NCBI RefSeq assembly: GCF_949987535.1
Contig: NC_080081.1
Location: 33,830,428 to 33,894,427, forward strand
Length of the DNA stretch: 64,000 bases
DNA from: Balaenoptera acutorostrata
Taxonomy: Eukaryota > Chordata > Mammalia > Artiodactyla > Balaenopteridae
Direction: 5' to 3'
Shown: positions 1 through 11,005 of the stretch, one piece after another
Position numbering within the stretch: position 1 is the stretch's first letter
Layout: the number at the start of each line of letters is the position of its first letter
Program-made: the position numbers and the translations under genes
The notes under the pieces: generated by a model
Database searches by the model: none
What the model was told of the DNA's origin: nothing
What the model saw: only the letters and a program-made list of their open reading frames with translations

Positions 1-179
1 TATAGCTTTCCCTTCTTTAGATAAACTCTAGTTCATCAGTGTTGTCCTACTCTTTTGAAGATGCAGTCTAAGTTTATAGGAGCTTCTTTTTTTGCCAGCC
101 GTATATTGTGTCAGAGTGTACCACTGTAGTCCGTTGAACTCATGTAATTATTGTAGCCTCACAACAGCTTTACAAAAAT

Positions 180-610
180 ACTTTTAATATCTGTCAGAGC
201 AAATCCCCATGCAGTTTCCTTTCTAAAAATGTTCTTGATTATACAGGCACATTATTCTTCTAGATGAACTTTAGATTCATTTTGTAAAAAAATTCTATTG
301 AAGTTTTCAATGGAAAAAATCTTAACTTTGTAGATTAAGAAAGAACTGACATTTATGCAGTATTAAATCATCTCAATAACTTGATATGCTTCTTTATTTT
401 ATTTGCTTAGAAACATTTCATATTTTCTGCATGTAGATATGTGTATTTTGTGCTTAATTTATTCCTAGATATTTTATATATTTTGATGCAATTGTGAGTG
501 GGATTTAAAAACTACATACTTTTAATTGAATATTGCTGATATTTAGAAATATACTGTCTTTAGTGTATTTCTTTATCTGAGTATTTGTAGAAAATACCTT
601 GTTGATTTAA
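180..610 (-). mobile_element. Old L1 (L1M-type) ORF2 fragment, antisense
   Basis: The plus strand resembles the antisense of mammalian L1 ORF2 in order: a 'gcaaatccccatgcag' stretch, 'gaactttagattcattttgt', 'gtagattaagaaagaactgacat', then 'tttattcctagatattttatat' followed by 'ttgatgcaattgtgagtgggat'. The last two are hallmarks of the reverse-transcriptase region read backwards. It is heavily mutated and has no open frame. Ends are soft. The exact subfamily is not determined, and bases 1-180 may be part of the same copy. Confidence 0.6.
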
Positions 611-1599
611 AAAACTTTTCCTTCCTCTTCAGGATCAATTATAATTGTTGGGAAGTGAAATAAATTTTATTTTCAGAATTTCTTCACTCTTAGTTTACTT
701 CCCCAGTTAGAATCTATGCCTGTGTGACATAACTATATTTTCCCTGAATTTTCTGAATGTATGACTTAACATTTAGCCCTCATAAATTTTTCCTTTTCGA
801 GTGCAGTGTACTCAGAGGATATGTCTGATGAGTCTTTCATAGAGCAAAAGTGCCAAATACCTTGATTGTTACTATGACAATGAATTTGATCTTTTCCTCT
901 AAATGTTTATCAGACTCCCCATGGATGTGACTTATACAACATATCTAGGCTTTTAAAAGTTTCTGTTGGATATTCCTTTAACAACCCTTTGCCTTCATCA
1001 TAAAGGGACTTGTTCTCACATAAAATGAGCTGAACTTTATCATTTGTATATATCCAGCTAAATCACTTCTATAAATAGCACAATCTCAGTTATTCATCAT
1101 TGTCAGGAAACAAGCTATTTGGGTAAGTAAGTTTTCTGAGGACATTATCTCTTCAAGGGTCAGAACTTTAAATTTATTTTAGATCGACATCTTTCCAAAA
1201 TATATGCAACACTATAGATGATGTTTATTTTCCAACCATGGTAGCTAGATTCTTTAAAAACATTGCATTGGAGGTATTTAGCCATTAAATGTAAAAGAGG
1301 ATGAGAGGGAACTGATGTTTAAGTAAAGCTATTAAGGCTTTTATAAATATGTTTACACTAGAACTGTGTGTTTAAACAGTGAGTGAATATGCTCACTAAA
1401 CTAGTAGAGAGCAATCAAATTAGAGAATATCAATGATGTTTTAGAAATGTTAAGTAACAGTGGTAATTTGTACTAATTTTTACTTACTATCGCTTTGTTA
1501 CTGGGATATAGGCTCCCCGTCAATGATAAAACAATAATTTGGTTTCACTTTGTTGCATGTAATAAGCATTCTAGGCAGCACTTATTTTTCATAACCAGT
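611..1599. other. Unassigned AT-rich non-coding stretch
   Basis: I see no coding exon, RNA gene or transposon that I can name. The composition is AT-rich and CpG-poor. Part of it may be further L1 debris too diverged to recognise. Confidence 0.5.
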
Positions 1600-1766
1600 T
1601 GTTGTGGGTTGAACTGTGGATTGAAATTCATATGTTGAAGTCCTCACCCCCAGTACCTCAGAAAGGGTCTTTACAGAGGTAATCAAGCTAAAATGAGGTC
1701 ATTAGGGTGGGCCCTAATCCAATATGACTCGTGTCCTTATAAAAAGTAGGAATGTGGAGACATACA

Positions 1767-1811
<45 letters not shown>

Positions 1812-2056
1812 AATGCTATATGAACATTAAGGTGAAGATTTGGGTCATGCATCTACAGGCCAAGGAATGCCAGAGATTGCTAGCAGAGGAGAGAGGCATG
1901 GAACACATTCTTTCTTACAGCTCTCAGATGGACTCAACCCTCCCAACACCTGTATCTCAGATTTCTAATCTCCAGAATTGTAAAATAATACATTTCTGTT
2001 TTTTAAGCCACCCAGTTTGTGGTACTTTGCTATGGCAGCCTTAGTAGACCAATACA
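1600..2056 (+). mobile_element. MLT1A-like LTR (ERVL-MaLR), solo
   Basis: The segment follows the MLT1A consensus closely from end to end: a TG start with 'gggttgaactgtgga', 'aattcatatgttgaagtcct', 'aggtcattagggtgggccct', 'ccaatatgactcgtgtcctt', and a 3' end of 'tttctgttttttaagccacc' and 'tttgtggtactttgctatgg' finishing in CA. It is a non-coding LTR of an ancient non-autonomous retrotransposon. No internal region is attached. A (CA)n expansion sits inside it. A 5-bp target duplication could not be made out, as expected at this age. The short open frame at 1724-2044 translates this LTR and the CA repeat and is not a gene. Confidence 0.85.
1767..1807. repeat. (CA)n microsatellite inside the LTR
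   Basis: About 20 uninterrupted CA dinucleotides, grown from the 'gacacacacac' motif normally present at this place in MLT1 LTRs. Confidence 0.97.
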
Positions 2057-2400
2057 GTGGTCTTCCATCAACATTTAATGCCTTGATGATTTTATGAAGA
2101 GGATTACTGACTTTGACCCTGTAGGTCCCATCTTCCATATCTCACCATGGTTTCAGAGACTTAGAACAGCTTGGCTCCTAAAGATGAAAAGAGCTTAGGA
2201 TATTTGTACGTATGTATATGCTCAACCCTCATATATCCAAGATCCATCTATTCCCCCATTGATCCATCTATTCATCTATCCATTTGTCCATTCATCCAAT
2301 ATTTATTGAGTGTCTACCATGTGCCAGGCTCTGTGCTAGGCTCTGGAGGTCAGTAGGTAAAGCAGACATTGGCTTTACCCTCGTAAAACTTGCATTGTAG
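2057..2400. repeat. Old interspersed-repeat fragment with degenerate (ATCC)n
   Basis: Bases 2245-2300 are a degenerate ATCC/ATCT tract. This runs into 'atttattgagtgtctaccat' and 'gtgccaggctctgtgctagg', then 'ggctttaccctcgtaaaact'. This order is typical of an old mammalian interspersed repeat seen several times in this window (3640, 8510, 25410, 32780, 52640). I cannot name the family with certainty. Confidence 0.4.
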
Positions 2401-3544
2401 CAATTATAATACATACAGTGTTCATACGGTTTGCTAGGATTACATTAGTTCAGTTCATGAACACTGCAAACAAAAAGATATGAACCCCCTTTAAGCAGAT
2501 CTACATACCATCCTTCTTCACTGGTACAGTGACTAGACTGCTATTACAATGCCTAAGTTTACTTTTTCTGATCATTTTATTTTCCTTAAGGCTTTTAGCA
2601 CGTGTGCTTGCTAAATTGTCTATCTCTTATTCTTCTGTCATTGACCTCCTCCATTTTCTCTTCTAATACAAACAATAATGTAGTTTATAGTCTGCATAGT
2701 CTTGAAAGGAAATGATAATGATTCCAGAAAAGGACTATCAAGATAAATTCTCATATACTAGTACTAATGGCTGAAGGGAAAACTCTCCAGTCATTTATTC
2801 ACCAAATATTTATATTTTCACCTTTTCTGGTCAATGGTCGCTAGAGTGAATGTGCCCATGTGAGTGATACAGAACATAGAGCTGGCTGAGCACCAATCCT
2901 AGCAGTGGGGTTGAAGCTTAGTTTTTGGAAAAAGAAAAGCCCTACATCAGTCTGCCTTTAGGTCATTCATTTCTTTTTCATAAAAAGGTGGAGAGAAACT
3001 TGTGCAGCTGCAGGACCTCTTGGGCAGCTGCCTTTCTACAAATTTAATTAATGAATCAAAGGTGAGTGCTGTCTCTCCCAGGTGTTTTCTTGTCCTCAAA
3101 ATCACCCCCTCACCTTCTCTCATCAGCATCCTTTGACTTACCGGCAGTAAACAAATCATCCTGTATCACTGCATCCCAACTGAGCAGACCAGTGTCTGCT
3201 AACCCTCCCCTCTCTGGTTGGAGCCAGGTGTCCTTGCGGAGAGCAAAGGGAAATCCTTCCCCTCTCCAGTGACCTGGTTAGGGTAATGTTTCTAGGACTT
3301 GCCTGGTGAGAGATATGGAATCAGAGGCCTGGGAACCTTTATTTTTAATAAATATTCCAGGTGATTTATATAATTAGGCACATTTGGAAAGCTCTGTGCT
3401 ATGGCTTTTTGAGAGAAGTCAGTACCTCAATTGATTTATATCTTGCTCAATACAAGCTTACATTTTCTAAATATTAAAACCAAACCAAACTGATAAGAGG
3501 GAAAGTCACAATGTGACACAGGTGAAAATATAGAGATTCTGTGT
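2401..3544. other. Unassigned non-coding stretch
   Basis: No repeat or gene recognised. Two short frames overlap on opposite strands at 2947-3272, show no codon or domain signal, and look like chance. Confidence 0.5.
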
Positions 3545-3735
3545 TTTAATTTCAGTTTGCTAATAGTCCAGGATAAATTCCTTAGCTTCTATGGGTCTTA
3601 TATGTAAAACAAAGAGAAGGAATCACTTTCATTAATTTGTTCATTTATTTATCCACTTATCACATATGCATCAAGGCCCTACTGTGTGTTAGCTCTTGTT
3701 CTAGTTCCTGGGGAAACAGTAGAGAATGAACCACC
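3545..3735 (+). mobile_element. MIR fragment plus old repeat fragment
   Basis: Bases 3545-3625 resemble the centre of MIR ('aaattccttagcttctatggg', 'tatgtaaaacaaagagaagg'). From 3640, 'ttatttatccacttatcaca' and 'ctactgtgtgttagctcttg' match the same unnamed old repeat type as 2245-2400. Confidence 0.4.
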
Positions 3736-4447
3736 CAATTACTGCCTGGCTTCGAAACTGGCTCCTTTCTCAATTATCACCCACCCACTCGGCATCCAGT
3801 ACTTGATGGAAGAACAGAGCTTTTTATTATCTTATCATATTATTATTATGGTGTTTTTTCCCAGTCATGCTCCAGTTGTTAAATAAAAATCTGAAATTTG
3901 TCCTATTGAAAGGAGTGTATGACCAACCTTATCCTAAAGACCTTGGTGGAATTATCCTAACTCCAGCCAGCTTCTATTTGGCTTTCAGGATGAAATGAGG
4001 TGAGAACTTGATATTAGATAATTCCATTCTGAAGCCAAGATGGAGAAGCCTCATTGGGCTATTCTGAAGTTAAAACATAAGATGAGGTCTCTAAAAAACT
4101 TAGCCAAGGAGCCTACATTTTCAGGTGAGGCAACAAAGCACCCTAAAAGTTATGAGTGCAAGATCTTAGGACGAATCATTGGTAGAGCTGAAGCAAGGAT
4201 GGGGGCTAATTTTATTTCACTCACCTCAGTGTTTGCTTCTCCTTCAACATGACTCCCTATCTTGATTCCCATCAAAAATTTGGACCATTTTGTCTTCCAG
4301 GTTGAATCTCCATCAAGATCACACTGAGGGGTTCCCCAAGTCTGAGCTTTCCTTAATGTCTCTTAAGGTTATAATGCAGATTTTTGGAGACATCTAGCTA
4401 ATTTCAAAAAGGTCCTAAAAGTCCAAGACCCTAGATTTTAAACAATT
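3736..4447. other. Unassigned non-coding stretch
   Basis: No recognisable transposon or exon up to the SINE target site at 4448. Confidence 0.45.
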
Positions 4448-4462
4448 AAAAGTCCTTTAAGG

Positions 4463-4763
4463 GGCTTCCCTGGTGGCGCAGTGGTTGAGAATCTGCCTGC
4501 CAATGCAGGGGACACGGGTTCGAGCCCTGGTCTGGGAGGATCCCACATGCCGCGGAGCAACTGGGCCCGTGAGCCACAATCACTGAGCCTGCGCGTCTGG
4601 AGCCTGTGCCCCGCAGCAAGAGAGGCCGCCATAGTGAGAGGCCCGCGCACCGCGATGAAGAGTGGTCCCCGCTCGCCACAACTAGAGAAAGTCCTCGCAC
4701 AGAAACGAAGACCCAACACAGCCATAAAAATAAATAAATAATTAATAAATAAATTAAAAAAAA
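4463..4763 (+). mobile_element. CHR-type SINE (tRNA-derived), full length
   Basis: Starts 'gggcttccctggtggcgcag', contains 'cacatgccgcggagcaactg' and 'ggcccgtgagccacaatcac', and ends in an A-rich ATAAATAA tail. This is the cetacean/hippo CHR family. It is flanked by a perfect 15-bp target-site duplication, aaaagtcctttaagg, at 4448-4462 and 4764-4778, so it inserted by L1-type target-primed reverse transcription. Internal pol III A and B boxes are intact. Open frames crossing it on both strands are by-products of its GC-rich body. Confidence 0.97.
4474..4527 (+). promoter_or_regulatory. Internal RNA polymerase III promoter (A and B boxes) of the SINE
   Basis: A box TGGCGCAGTGG at 4474-4484 and B box GGTTCGAGCCC at 4517-4527, the type-2 arrangement inherited from a tRNA. 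The B box departs from the GGTTCGANTCC consensus at one position. Whether it is transcribed is unknown. Confidence 0.75.
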
Positions 4764-5143
4764 AAAAGTCCTTTAAGGACTGGAAAGTCCTTGAGATGAG
4801 AGAACAACACTTTTCCTGTGGCTTTCCCAAACTCTCTGGATCTGGAATTACTGCTATTTTGTGAGAGACTTTAAATTCAGAACTCGACTGAGTTATGAAG
4901 AGCAATGGTTTTAGGTGTCTCACTCCCACAGAGCATCGTCTTTAAGGTCAAGAGGATAATTTAAAATTGGAATGGAGATCTGTTAGGAGGGGTCAGAATC
5001 TATTTTGAGGGCTAATTATCCTTTGTGGCTGGCTTATCCTTAGACCTTTGAACCATATGCTGTTATTTCATTTGCTAAAGACTAAGAGGAGAAAATCTTG
5101 AAAATGTGTCAAGTGTAGCAAATGAATTAAAGCAGAAAAATAT

Positions 5144-5468
5144 GTTTTTTTAAATTGAAGTATAGTTGATTTACAATGTTGTTAGTTTCAGGTATACAGC
5201 AAAGTGATTCAGTTACATATATATATATTTTTTCAGATTCTTTTCCATTATAGGTTATTACAAGATATTGAATAGGGTTCTCTGTGCTATACAGTAGGTC
5301 CTTGTTGGTTATCTATTTTATACATAGTAGTGTGTATCTGTTAATCCCAAACTCCTAATTCATCCCTCCCCCCACCCCCTTTCCCCTTTGGTAACTATAA
5401 ATTTGTTTTACGTGTCTGTGAGTCTGTTTCTGTTTCATAAATAAGTTCATTTGTATCATTTGTTTTAA
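5144..5468 (-). mobile_element. L1 3' end, cetartiodactyl type, 5'-truncated
   Basis: The plus strand begins with poly-T and 'aaattgaagtatagttgatt', then 'cagcaaagtgattcagtta', 'tctgtgctatacagtaggtc', 'tctgttaatcccaaactcct', 'tttggtaactataaa' and 'gagtctgtttctgtttc'. This is the reverse complement of an L1 3' UTR. The same region recurs at 44445 and, in sense, at 23319 and 36555. I did not find a convincing target-site duplication. Confidence 0.9.
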
Positions 5469-6904
5469 CAAAGGACAAATCCATTGTCTGAAATAAAATG
5501 GAAAACACGTTGCCAAAAGCTGACAGGCTTGTCTGAGGACTCCTGGATGTGAGATCCTTACTCAAAGCCCTGGGAGGAGAGAGCAGTCAACTAGGGCTAA
5601 GGCTCCAAGCTCAGGCAGCAGGCAAGCATGTGCTACTCATGCCCATCCTCCAACAATGCAGCTGCAATCAGAGCTTCAGTATCAGAGGGGAAAAAGCTTT
5701 CTTCTAAAAGACATCATCTTAGGCAAGTCACAGCCTTTCTTATTCTTGTTTTGTCAACTACTAAAAGGAGAAAATAATGCATACAGCAGAGCATGGCTGT
5801 TAGGATTCAATGTGAAATTATTAGACAATAGTCATGCACAAACCCAGCAAAGAGTAGGTGGTCAAACAATATTTCCTGGATCTATGGCCATGTACAATAG
5901 AACCCGTATGGGCATATTTCTTAAATGTAGAAAATGATCTCTGAATTTACAGGTTATTTAGACTTAAAATGTATCTTGTTAGGACCAAAGAAATATTGTT
6001 GAAAATATGTGGGGTCCATCTCTGATGATATAGGAGTATATCAACTGAGCCTTGGCAGGCTTGGATTAGAGGTACTCAGAGGCTAGCCCATGGAATGATT
6101 TGAGGTTCCCACCTGTAGAAATGAAAATGTATAAATGTCATAACTCTTCTTGTGTTGTTACTGTGCAGGCAACTCCTGTTCCATACCTCACTCTGCCACC
6201 CGTTATCTGATGTGTTGTCACCTCCTCAATTATCTAATCCTGTGCTTTGATTCATTCCCTTACAGTGTGTTTGTCCTCTTGTAAAAGCTACCTGTCTTGC
6301 ACAGGGTTGGTTATAGACCTCATATCAGATTTCGAGGACTGCAAGATTTCATCCCTCCCTTCTCCTCAGTATTTCACGATGATTTGACATTGGTGAAAAA
6401 ACAGGCAGCCATCGTTTTATTACAGATGTTACTGTGCTGCAAACTCTCTGAGTTGAACCCAGCAAACAGTTGTCCTTTTGTCTCAGCAGTGTTTCCACCT
6501 TTGATATATGTTTTTGGTACCTAAGCTCATGAAAAATCAGGCAAAATTACTAAAGAGTCGATATGAGGGCTATTATGGTTTTCAATAATTTTCTTTGTCC
6601 CTTAACTATGTTGCATCTACAAATGGTGAATCTATGAAAGTAAATAATTGAAGATGAAAGAAAGAAGTTGGAGTAAATATTTTTTCTTTCAATATCTATC
6701 AAATTAAGAATTTTTTACCTTCTATACTTCTTGATGATTTATACTTCTATCATATTTGCATGTGCTCTGACCCTTTCATCTATTATAGCAATAGTCAGAA
6801 TTTATATTTTAGTCAGATTTTGCCTGAATAATAACTTGGCTGTATTCTCCTTTATGTGTTCTTCTTGCATACACATTGAGAATGAATATCGTCTATTGAG
6901 AAAG
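5469..6904. other. Mostly unassigned; possible MIR at ~5695-5880
   Basis: Around 5695-5880, 'catcatcttaggcaagtcac', a run of ATG-free A/T sequence and 'agagtaggtggtcaaacaat' fit a degraded MIR in plus orientation. The rest shows nothing I can name. Confidence 0.35.
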
Positions 6905-7130
6905 TTTCTGTCATTGGAGATGGAAAATATTATTTATTGAATGCCTGCTTACTATTTGCCAGGTGCTTTATGTAAATTATCTTAATTAATCTTTGTGGCA
7001 ACCTTCCATTTATTATCCCCATTTCACAGATGAGGAAACAGGAAATGGCTCACAGAAATGGCAGAGCCAGAAACTGAACCCAGCTCTGTCAAAGCATAGC
7101 CTGTGCTCTCTCCAACCTGTCAAGTGACTC
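6905..7130 (-). mobile_element. MIR SINE
   Basis: Reverse complement of MIR: 'tatttattgaatgcctgctt', 'tgccaggtgctttatgtaaa', 'ttatccccatttcacagatg', 'aggaaacaggaaatggctca' and 'aactgaacccagctctgtc'. Nearly the whole element, including the conserved core, is present. Confidence 0.85.
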
Positions 7131-7299
7131 TGTGATTCCGAGTCAGGTGTGGGTCTCAAGCTGAACATTCACAGGAAAGAAGCAGCCTCAGCATGGTTTT
7201 CATTGCCCCCTTCTCATGAAAGCGATTTCCAAAAAAGTCTGTCTTACTTTTGCATGTTGGGTATTGAAAGTGTCACTGAAGAGGTAATCTCTAGATTAT

Positions 7300-7435
7300 A
7301 TACATACATACATATATATATATACACATAAAATCTAGGTTATATATAATTAAGTATCATTAGCGAGATTATGTATACAATTATTATATATAATTAAGAT
7401 ATTTTATATATATATATATATAAAATTTTGCAGTT
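7300..7435. repeat. AT-rich TA microsatellite region
   Basis: Repeated TATA/ATATAC runs interrupted by short unique pieces, with two (TA)n cores near 7308-7325 and 7404-7424. Confidence 0.85.
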
Positions 7436-7699
7436 TTACTCTCCAGAGTGGGACCTCAGCATACGTAGCAATATGTGCAGAGAAAGTGTGTGGATTCTTG
7501 GTATTTGTAGAGATTGAAATGGATATTGATATTGACTGGCCATGGTTGACCTGCAAAGAAGAGAATAAGAACTGAGTGTTCTTTATTATGTTCTTTGCAC
7601 ATCTTTAGAAAAGCATTGGGTTGGCTTCACTTTACAAAAGTCAAGGAACAACAATTACCTTACAGTGTGTAAAAAACAACCAGTTAAAAAGAGATTGGC

Positions 7700-7915
7700 T
7701 GGGGATCCCGCTAGACCTGAGTTCAAAGTACAGCTCTTCAACTTGATGGCTGTCTCAACTTGGGAATGTTAGCTGCCCTCCTGAATCTCGGTTTCGTCAC
7801 CTGTAAAAGTGAGTTGATAACGCTTTGTAGGACTGTTGTAAGGCTTCACTGAGGTACTACACTTCAAAATACACAGTGGAGACCTTGTACATAGTAAGTG
7901 CTCTTATCAAGATTA
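7700..7915 (+). mobile_element. MIR SINE
   Basis: Sense-strand MIR: 'agacctgagttcaaagtaca', 'tctcggtttcgtcacctgta', 'gttgtaaggcttcactgagg', and the 3' end 'gtacatagtaagtgctc'. Confidence 0.75.
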
Positions 7916-8050
7916 GCGTCCTTCCTTCATCTTATAATCAGCTTCATTTTATAAGCAGGAACACTAAAAAAATGATTTTATGAAACTTTTGAAACTATTA
8001 GAAGTGTCCTGTTTCTATTTATATGAGATGAGCTTTTAAAAATGCTTTAA

Positions 8051-8095
8051 TCCACAGACAATGTTGTATGTTAATTATATCTCAATTATACAAAA
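8051..8095 (+). mobile_element. 45-bp L1 3'-end micro-insertion with 16-bp TSD
   Basis: 'tgttgtatgttaattatatc' and 'tcaattatacaaaa' are the very end of an old L1 3' UTR. The identical 16-mer tttaaaaatgctttaa lies on each side (8035-8050 and 8096-8111), so this is a complete, extremely 5'-truncated insertion and not a decayed remnant. Confidence 0.75.
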
Positions 8096-8156
8096 TTTAA
8101 AAATGCTTTAACCACATTAATTTCAAGATACACTTGTACAAGATCTTTTATTTCTT

Positions 8157-8442
8157 TTTTTTTAATTAATTAATTTATTTTTGGCTGTGTTGGGTCTTCG
8201 TTTCTGTGCGAGGGCTTTCTCTAGTTGCGGCGAGCGGGGGCCACTCTTCATCGCGGTGCGCAGGCCTCTCACTACCGCGGCCTCTCTTGTTGCGGAGCAC
8301 AGGCTCCAGACGCGCAGGCTCAGTAGTTGTGGCTCACGGGCCCAGTTGCTCCGCGGCATGTGGGATCTTCCCAAACCAGGGCTCGAACCCGTGTCCCCGA
8401 ATTGGCAGGCGGATTCTCAACCGCTGCACCACCAGGGAAGCC
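8157..8442 (-). mobile_element. CHR-type SINE (tRNA-derived), full length
   Basis: Poly-T/TTAA tail at the left, 'tgttgggtcttcgtttctgt', 'gttgctccgcggcatgtggg' and the head 'caccagggaagcc' at the right. It is flanked by a perfect 18-bp target-site duplication, caagatcttttatttctt, at 8139-8156 and 8443-8460. The left duplication runs into the poly-T, as expected. Open frames here on both strands are SINE artefacts. Confidence 0.97.
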
Positions 8443-8460
8443 CAAGATCTTTTATTTCTT

Positions 8461-9562
8461 ACTGTCTCTATTTATTTATTTTATTACTCTTGATTGTTCT
8501 TCAACCAGTTAACCATTCAAACAAGTACTTATTGATAACATTATATGCCAGCCATGAAGTTACAGAGAAGAAGGAACACAAAAGATGGTTCTCTGTCTTC
8601 AAGATAATTGTACTCTAATGGGGAAAATTTGAAAACATGAAAACAATTCAAGAACAAGTAACTATTAAATGGTAATATTTATTATAACTGCAAAAGGAGC
8701 CTAGAGATGTTTCAGAGTCAGGGATATAAATTGTGCTTAAGGGAAGGAAGGATTTGGACAAGAGAAATTTAAAGGCACTTGAGGGGTGACAAGAATAGAT
8801 TGACCAATGGACTGAAGTGTTGAATATGGGAGAATACTGAAGAAATTTTCTTCCCTGGATCTTGGGGCAAGGATGGAGCATAGTGGGGAGTGAATATTAC
8901 ATTGGACCCCCAAGAAGAAATGGATTCAGTGCATATAGATTCTCATCCTTGTAGATTCTCTCTTCTTGTTGCCTGTTAATTATGTAAGAGCTGAAGCATC
9001 TTGTGGATGGACCTGAATCCAGCCAAACTTTGAGCAAATTACTTATTTTCTTTTTCTCTGTTTTCTGTATGGTATATAATTGGTGGGATAATAGTATCTA
9101 TCTCATCAGGTTTTTCTGAAGTTAAAATAAGTTAATGCATATAATGCACTTAGAACTTGTCATTGGAAATACTAATTAATGCTATATTTTGCTATTAAAA
9201 CAAAAGAGAGATCAACATATGTATGCATGCATGTGCATGTGTGTATGTATGGTTTAAAGCTTTCTATTTGGCCAATGAGAAGTGTTGAAAGACCATTGAA
9301 GGAAAATGGACAGTTATCCCAAGCTTTTTGTGTTGGTGCAAAGACTCATGGGATTGTTAATTTTGGTGGCATCTCTGGAACTTAGTTCCTGGAACTCAAA
9401 GGGTATCCTGAAATGAGAAATAAGGTTTTATAGGGATAGGATGACAGTTACATTAAAGTTTTAGGTTTGGATTTTGGATTCTTGAGCAAAGGGAAAACAA
9501 ACCCTAGTGACAGAGAAGATTTTGTCATTTACAGGGTAAAAAAACAACCCCCCACAAGACAA
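8461..9562. other. Unassigned; old repeat scrap near 8500-8660
   Basis: Bases 8510-8660 ('caagtacttattgataacat', 'tatgccagccatgaagttac', 'caagataattgtactctaat') look like the same unnamed old repeat as 2245 and 32780. A short ATGCATG/TGTG tract lies at 9219-9251. The remainder is unassigned. Confidence 0.4.
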
Positions 9563-9579
9563 CTCACAGCCTTGTCTTT

Positions 9580-9789
9580 TTTAAAAAAATATTTGTTTAT
9601 TTCTTTTTTTTTGGCTGCATTGGGTCTTAGTTGCAGCATGCGGGATCTTTCGTTGTGGCAGGTAGGCTTTTCTCTAGTTGTGGCACACGGGCTACATCAT
9701 GTGGGATCTTAGTTCCCAAACCAGGGATTGAACCAGTGTCCCCTGCATTGCAAGACAGATTCTTAACCACTGGACCACCAGGGAAGTTC
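9580..9789 (-). mobile_element. Older CHR-1-like SINE
   Basis: Reverse-oriented tRNA SINE: 'ggctgcattgggtcttagtt', 'gcatgcgggatctttcgttg', 'tgggatcttagttcccaaac', 'cagggattgaaccagtgtcc', and the head 'ccaccagggaagttc'. It differs from the CHR copies at 4463, 8157, 12786 and 44756 in its body, and matches the older subfamily shared by whales and ruminants. A perfect 17-bp TSD, ctcacagccttgtcttt, is at 9563-9579 and 9790-9806. Confidence 0.92.
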
Positions 9790-9806
9790 CTCACAGCCTT
9801 GTCTTT

Positions 9807-10596
9807 GCAGGAACTATGCTTTACTTCAGTGGTCTTCAAGCATTTTTGATCAGGCACTCTATCAATAAAACTCCTATTTATGCTTACATCACACACAATC
9901 ACTTACTAGTTTCATGTACTAGCATACCTTCTCCCTTCACTTTAGTTGGAACATCTTGTGTAACTCCTGGGCGTGTGTTCCTTGTTTTACAGATCACCTC
10001 TCTGACTAATGGATCTGATTAATCTAGATAAAGCATGCTTTTCATTTTTTTGTGTCTTCTCTGCCTTCCCTTTGAAAAACAATATGTTGTGGCCCATTGA
10101 CAGATGTTCTACAGGTGTTAGATACAGCATTTTGAGCTGTATTACAGGTAGTTGGGTATAATCGTTCTGACTTCAGTTGGAGCTGGAGACTGATGGGGAA
10201 TAATGAGAGGTGCAGGTGATGACCATGAGAATGAAGACTCGCCCTAAAGGTGGGTGCGTACTGTGAAAAGGGATCTTTCAGGAACTCAACCTTTAAAGGT
10301 AGGTAAAGAAGCAGAACCCACAAAGGATCCCGAGAGATAGGAGAAGGCATACAAGAAAATTTCACTGTGTGTCAAAGCAAAGGAAATAAAGAGTCTTTAA
10401 AATGAGGGCATACACAAAAGTTTTAAGTGCAAGAGTGGAAGGAAGGAAGGAGATGGTTTAATTTGGCATCTAGGAGTCACTTATTTTCCAAGTGGGGGAA
10501 ACGGTGTGTCAATGTAGTGGTAGACTGAGATGTAAGTGGGAAGGCAGCAAACGTAGACTAGTCTTTCAAGAAATTTGTAGGAGATGGGAGGAGAAA

Positions 10597-10600
<4 letters not shown>
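9807..10600. other. Unassigned non-coding stretch
   Basis: No named repeat or exon. Purine-rich toward the right end, leading into the GA repeat. Confidence 0.4.

Positions 10601-10635
<35 letters not shown>
10601..10635. repeat. (GA)n microsatellite
   Basis: Seventeen and a half uninterrupted GA units, followed 26 bp later by four TGTC units. The frames across it encode only RE/ER or SL repeats. Confidence 0.97.
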
Positions 10636-10639
<4 letters not shown>

Positions 10640-10904
10640 GAGAAAGTGGGAAATCCTGTCTGTCTGTCTGTCCATCCTAAGGAAAGGATGACTCTGTATG
10701 TTTATTATTTGCTCTGTCTAGATAGCCCTTGTCTTCCTGGTAAGACTAGGCAGAGTTCAGCCTTGATGTCTTCCACTTAGGAGGTGTTAATAACAACTTC
10801 AGCCAAGCACCTACTACACATTGTGAAGACATACATGCAGATCTGTTACAGCACTCACCACTCTGCTAGTCACTTTGGTGTTTGTCTCTGGATAGGTTTT
10901 GATC

Positions 10905-11005
10905 TATTTAAATGAAGACACCATGTCTTCATCTTTAAATTCCCAGTCTCCACCATAGTGTCCAACGTGTATTAGCTTCTCAGACTTGCTCCTTGAATGT
11001 GTGAA
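10905..11005 (+). mobile_element. L2 3'-end fragment
   Basis: 'gaagacaccatgtcttcatc', 'cagtctccaccatagtgtcc' and 'cttgaatgtgtgaatgaac' follow the order of the L2 3' end, including the terminal TGAATGAA motif. Confidence 0.5.

Noticed and set aside
1600..1600. 5-bp target duplication for the MLT1A-like LTR
   Set aside because: ccagt on the left and gtggt on the right do not match well enough to claim.
1724..2044. 106-codon frame with a TH repeat
   Set aside because: Translation of the CA microsatellite inside an MLT1A-like LTR.
4438..4929. 163-codon minus frame, the longest in the window, with related frames at 8181-8618, 12774-13178 and 44797-45096
   Set aside because: All translate CHR SINEs. 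The recurring peptide pieces (e.g. GLRFCARAFSSCGE, PGLEPVSP) come from the same SINE body in every copy and stop when the element ends.
5144..5468. Target duplication for the 5.1-kb L1 fragment
   Set aside because: No matching direct repeat was found at plausible ends. The copy may be rearranged.
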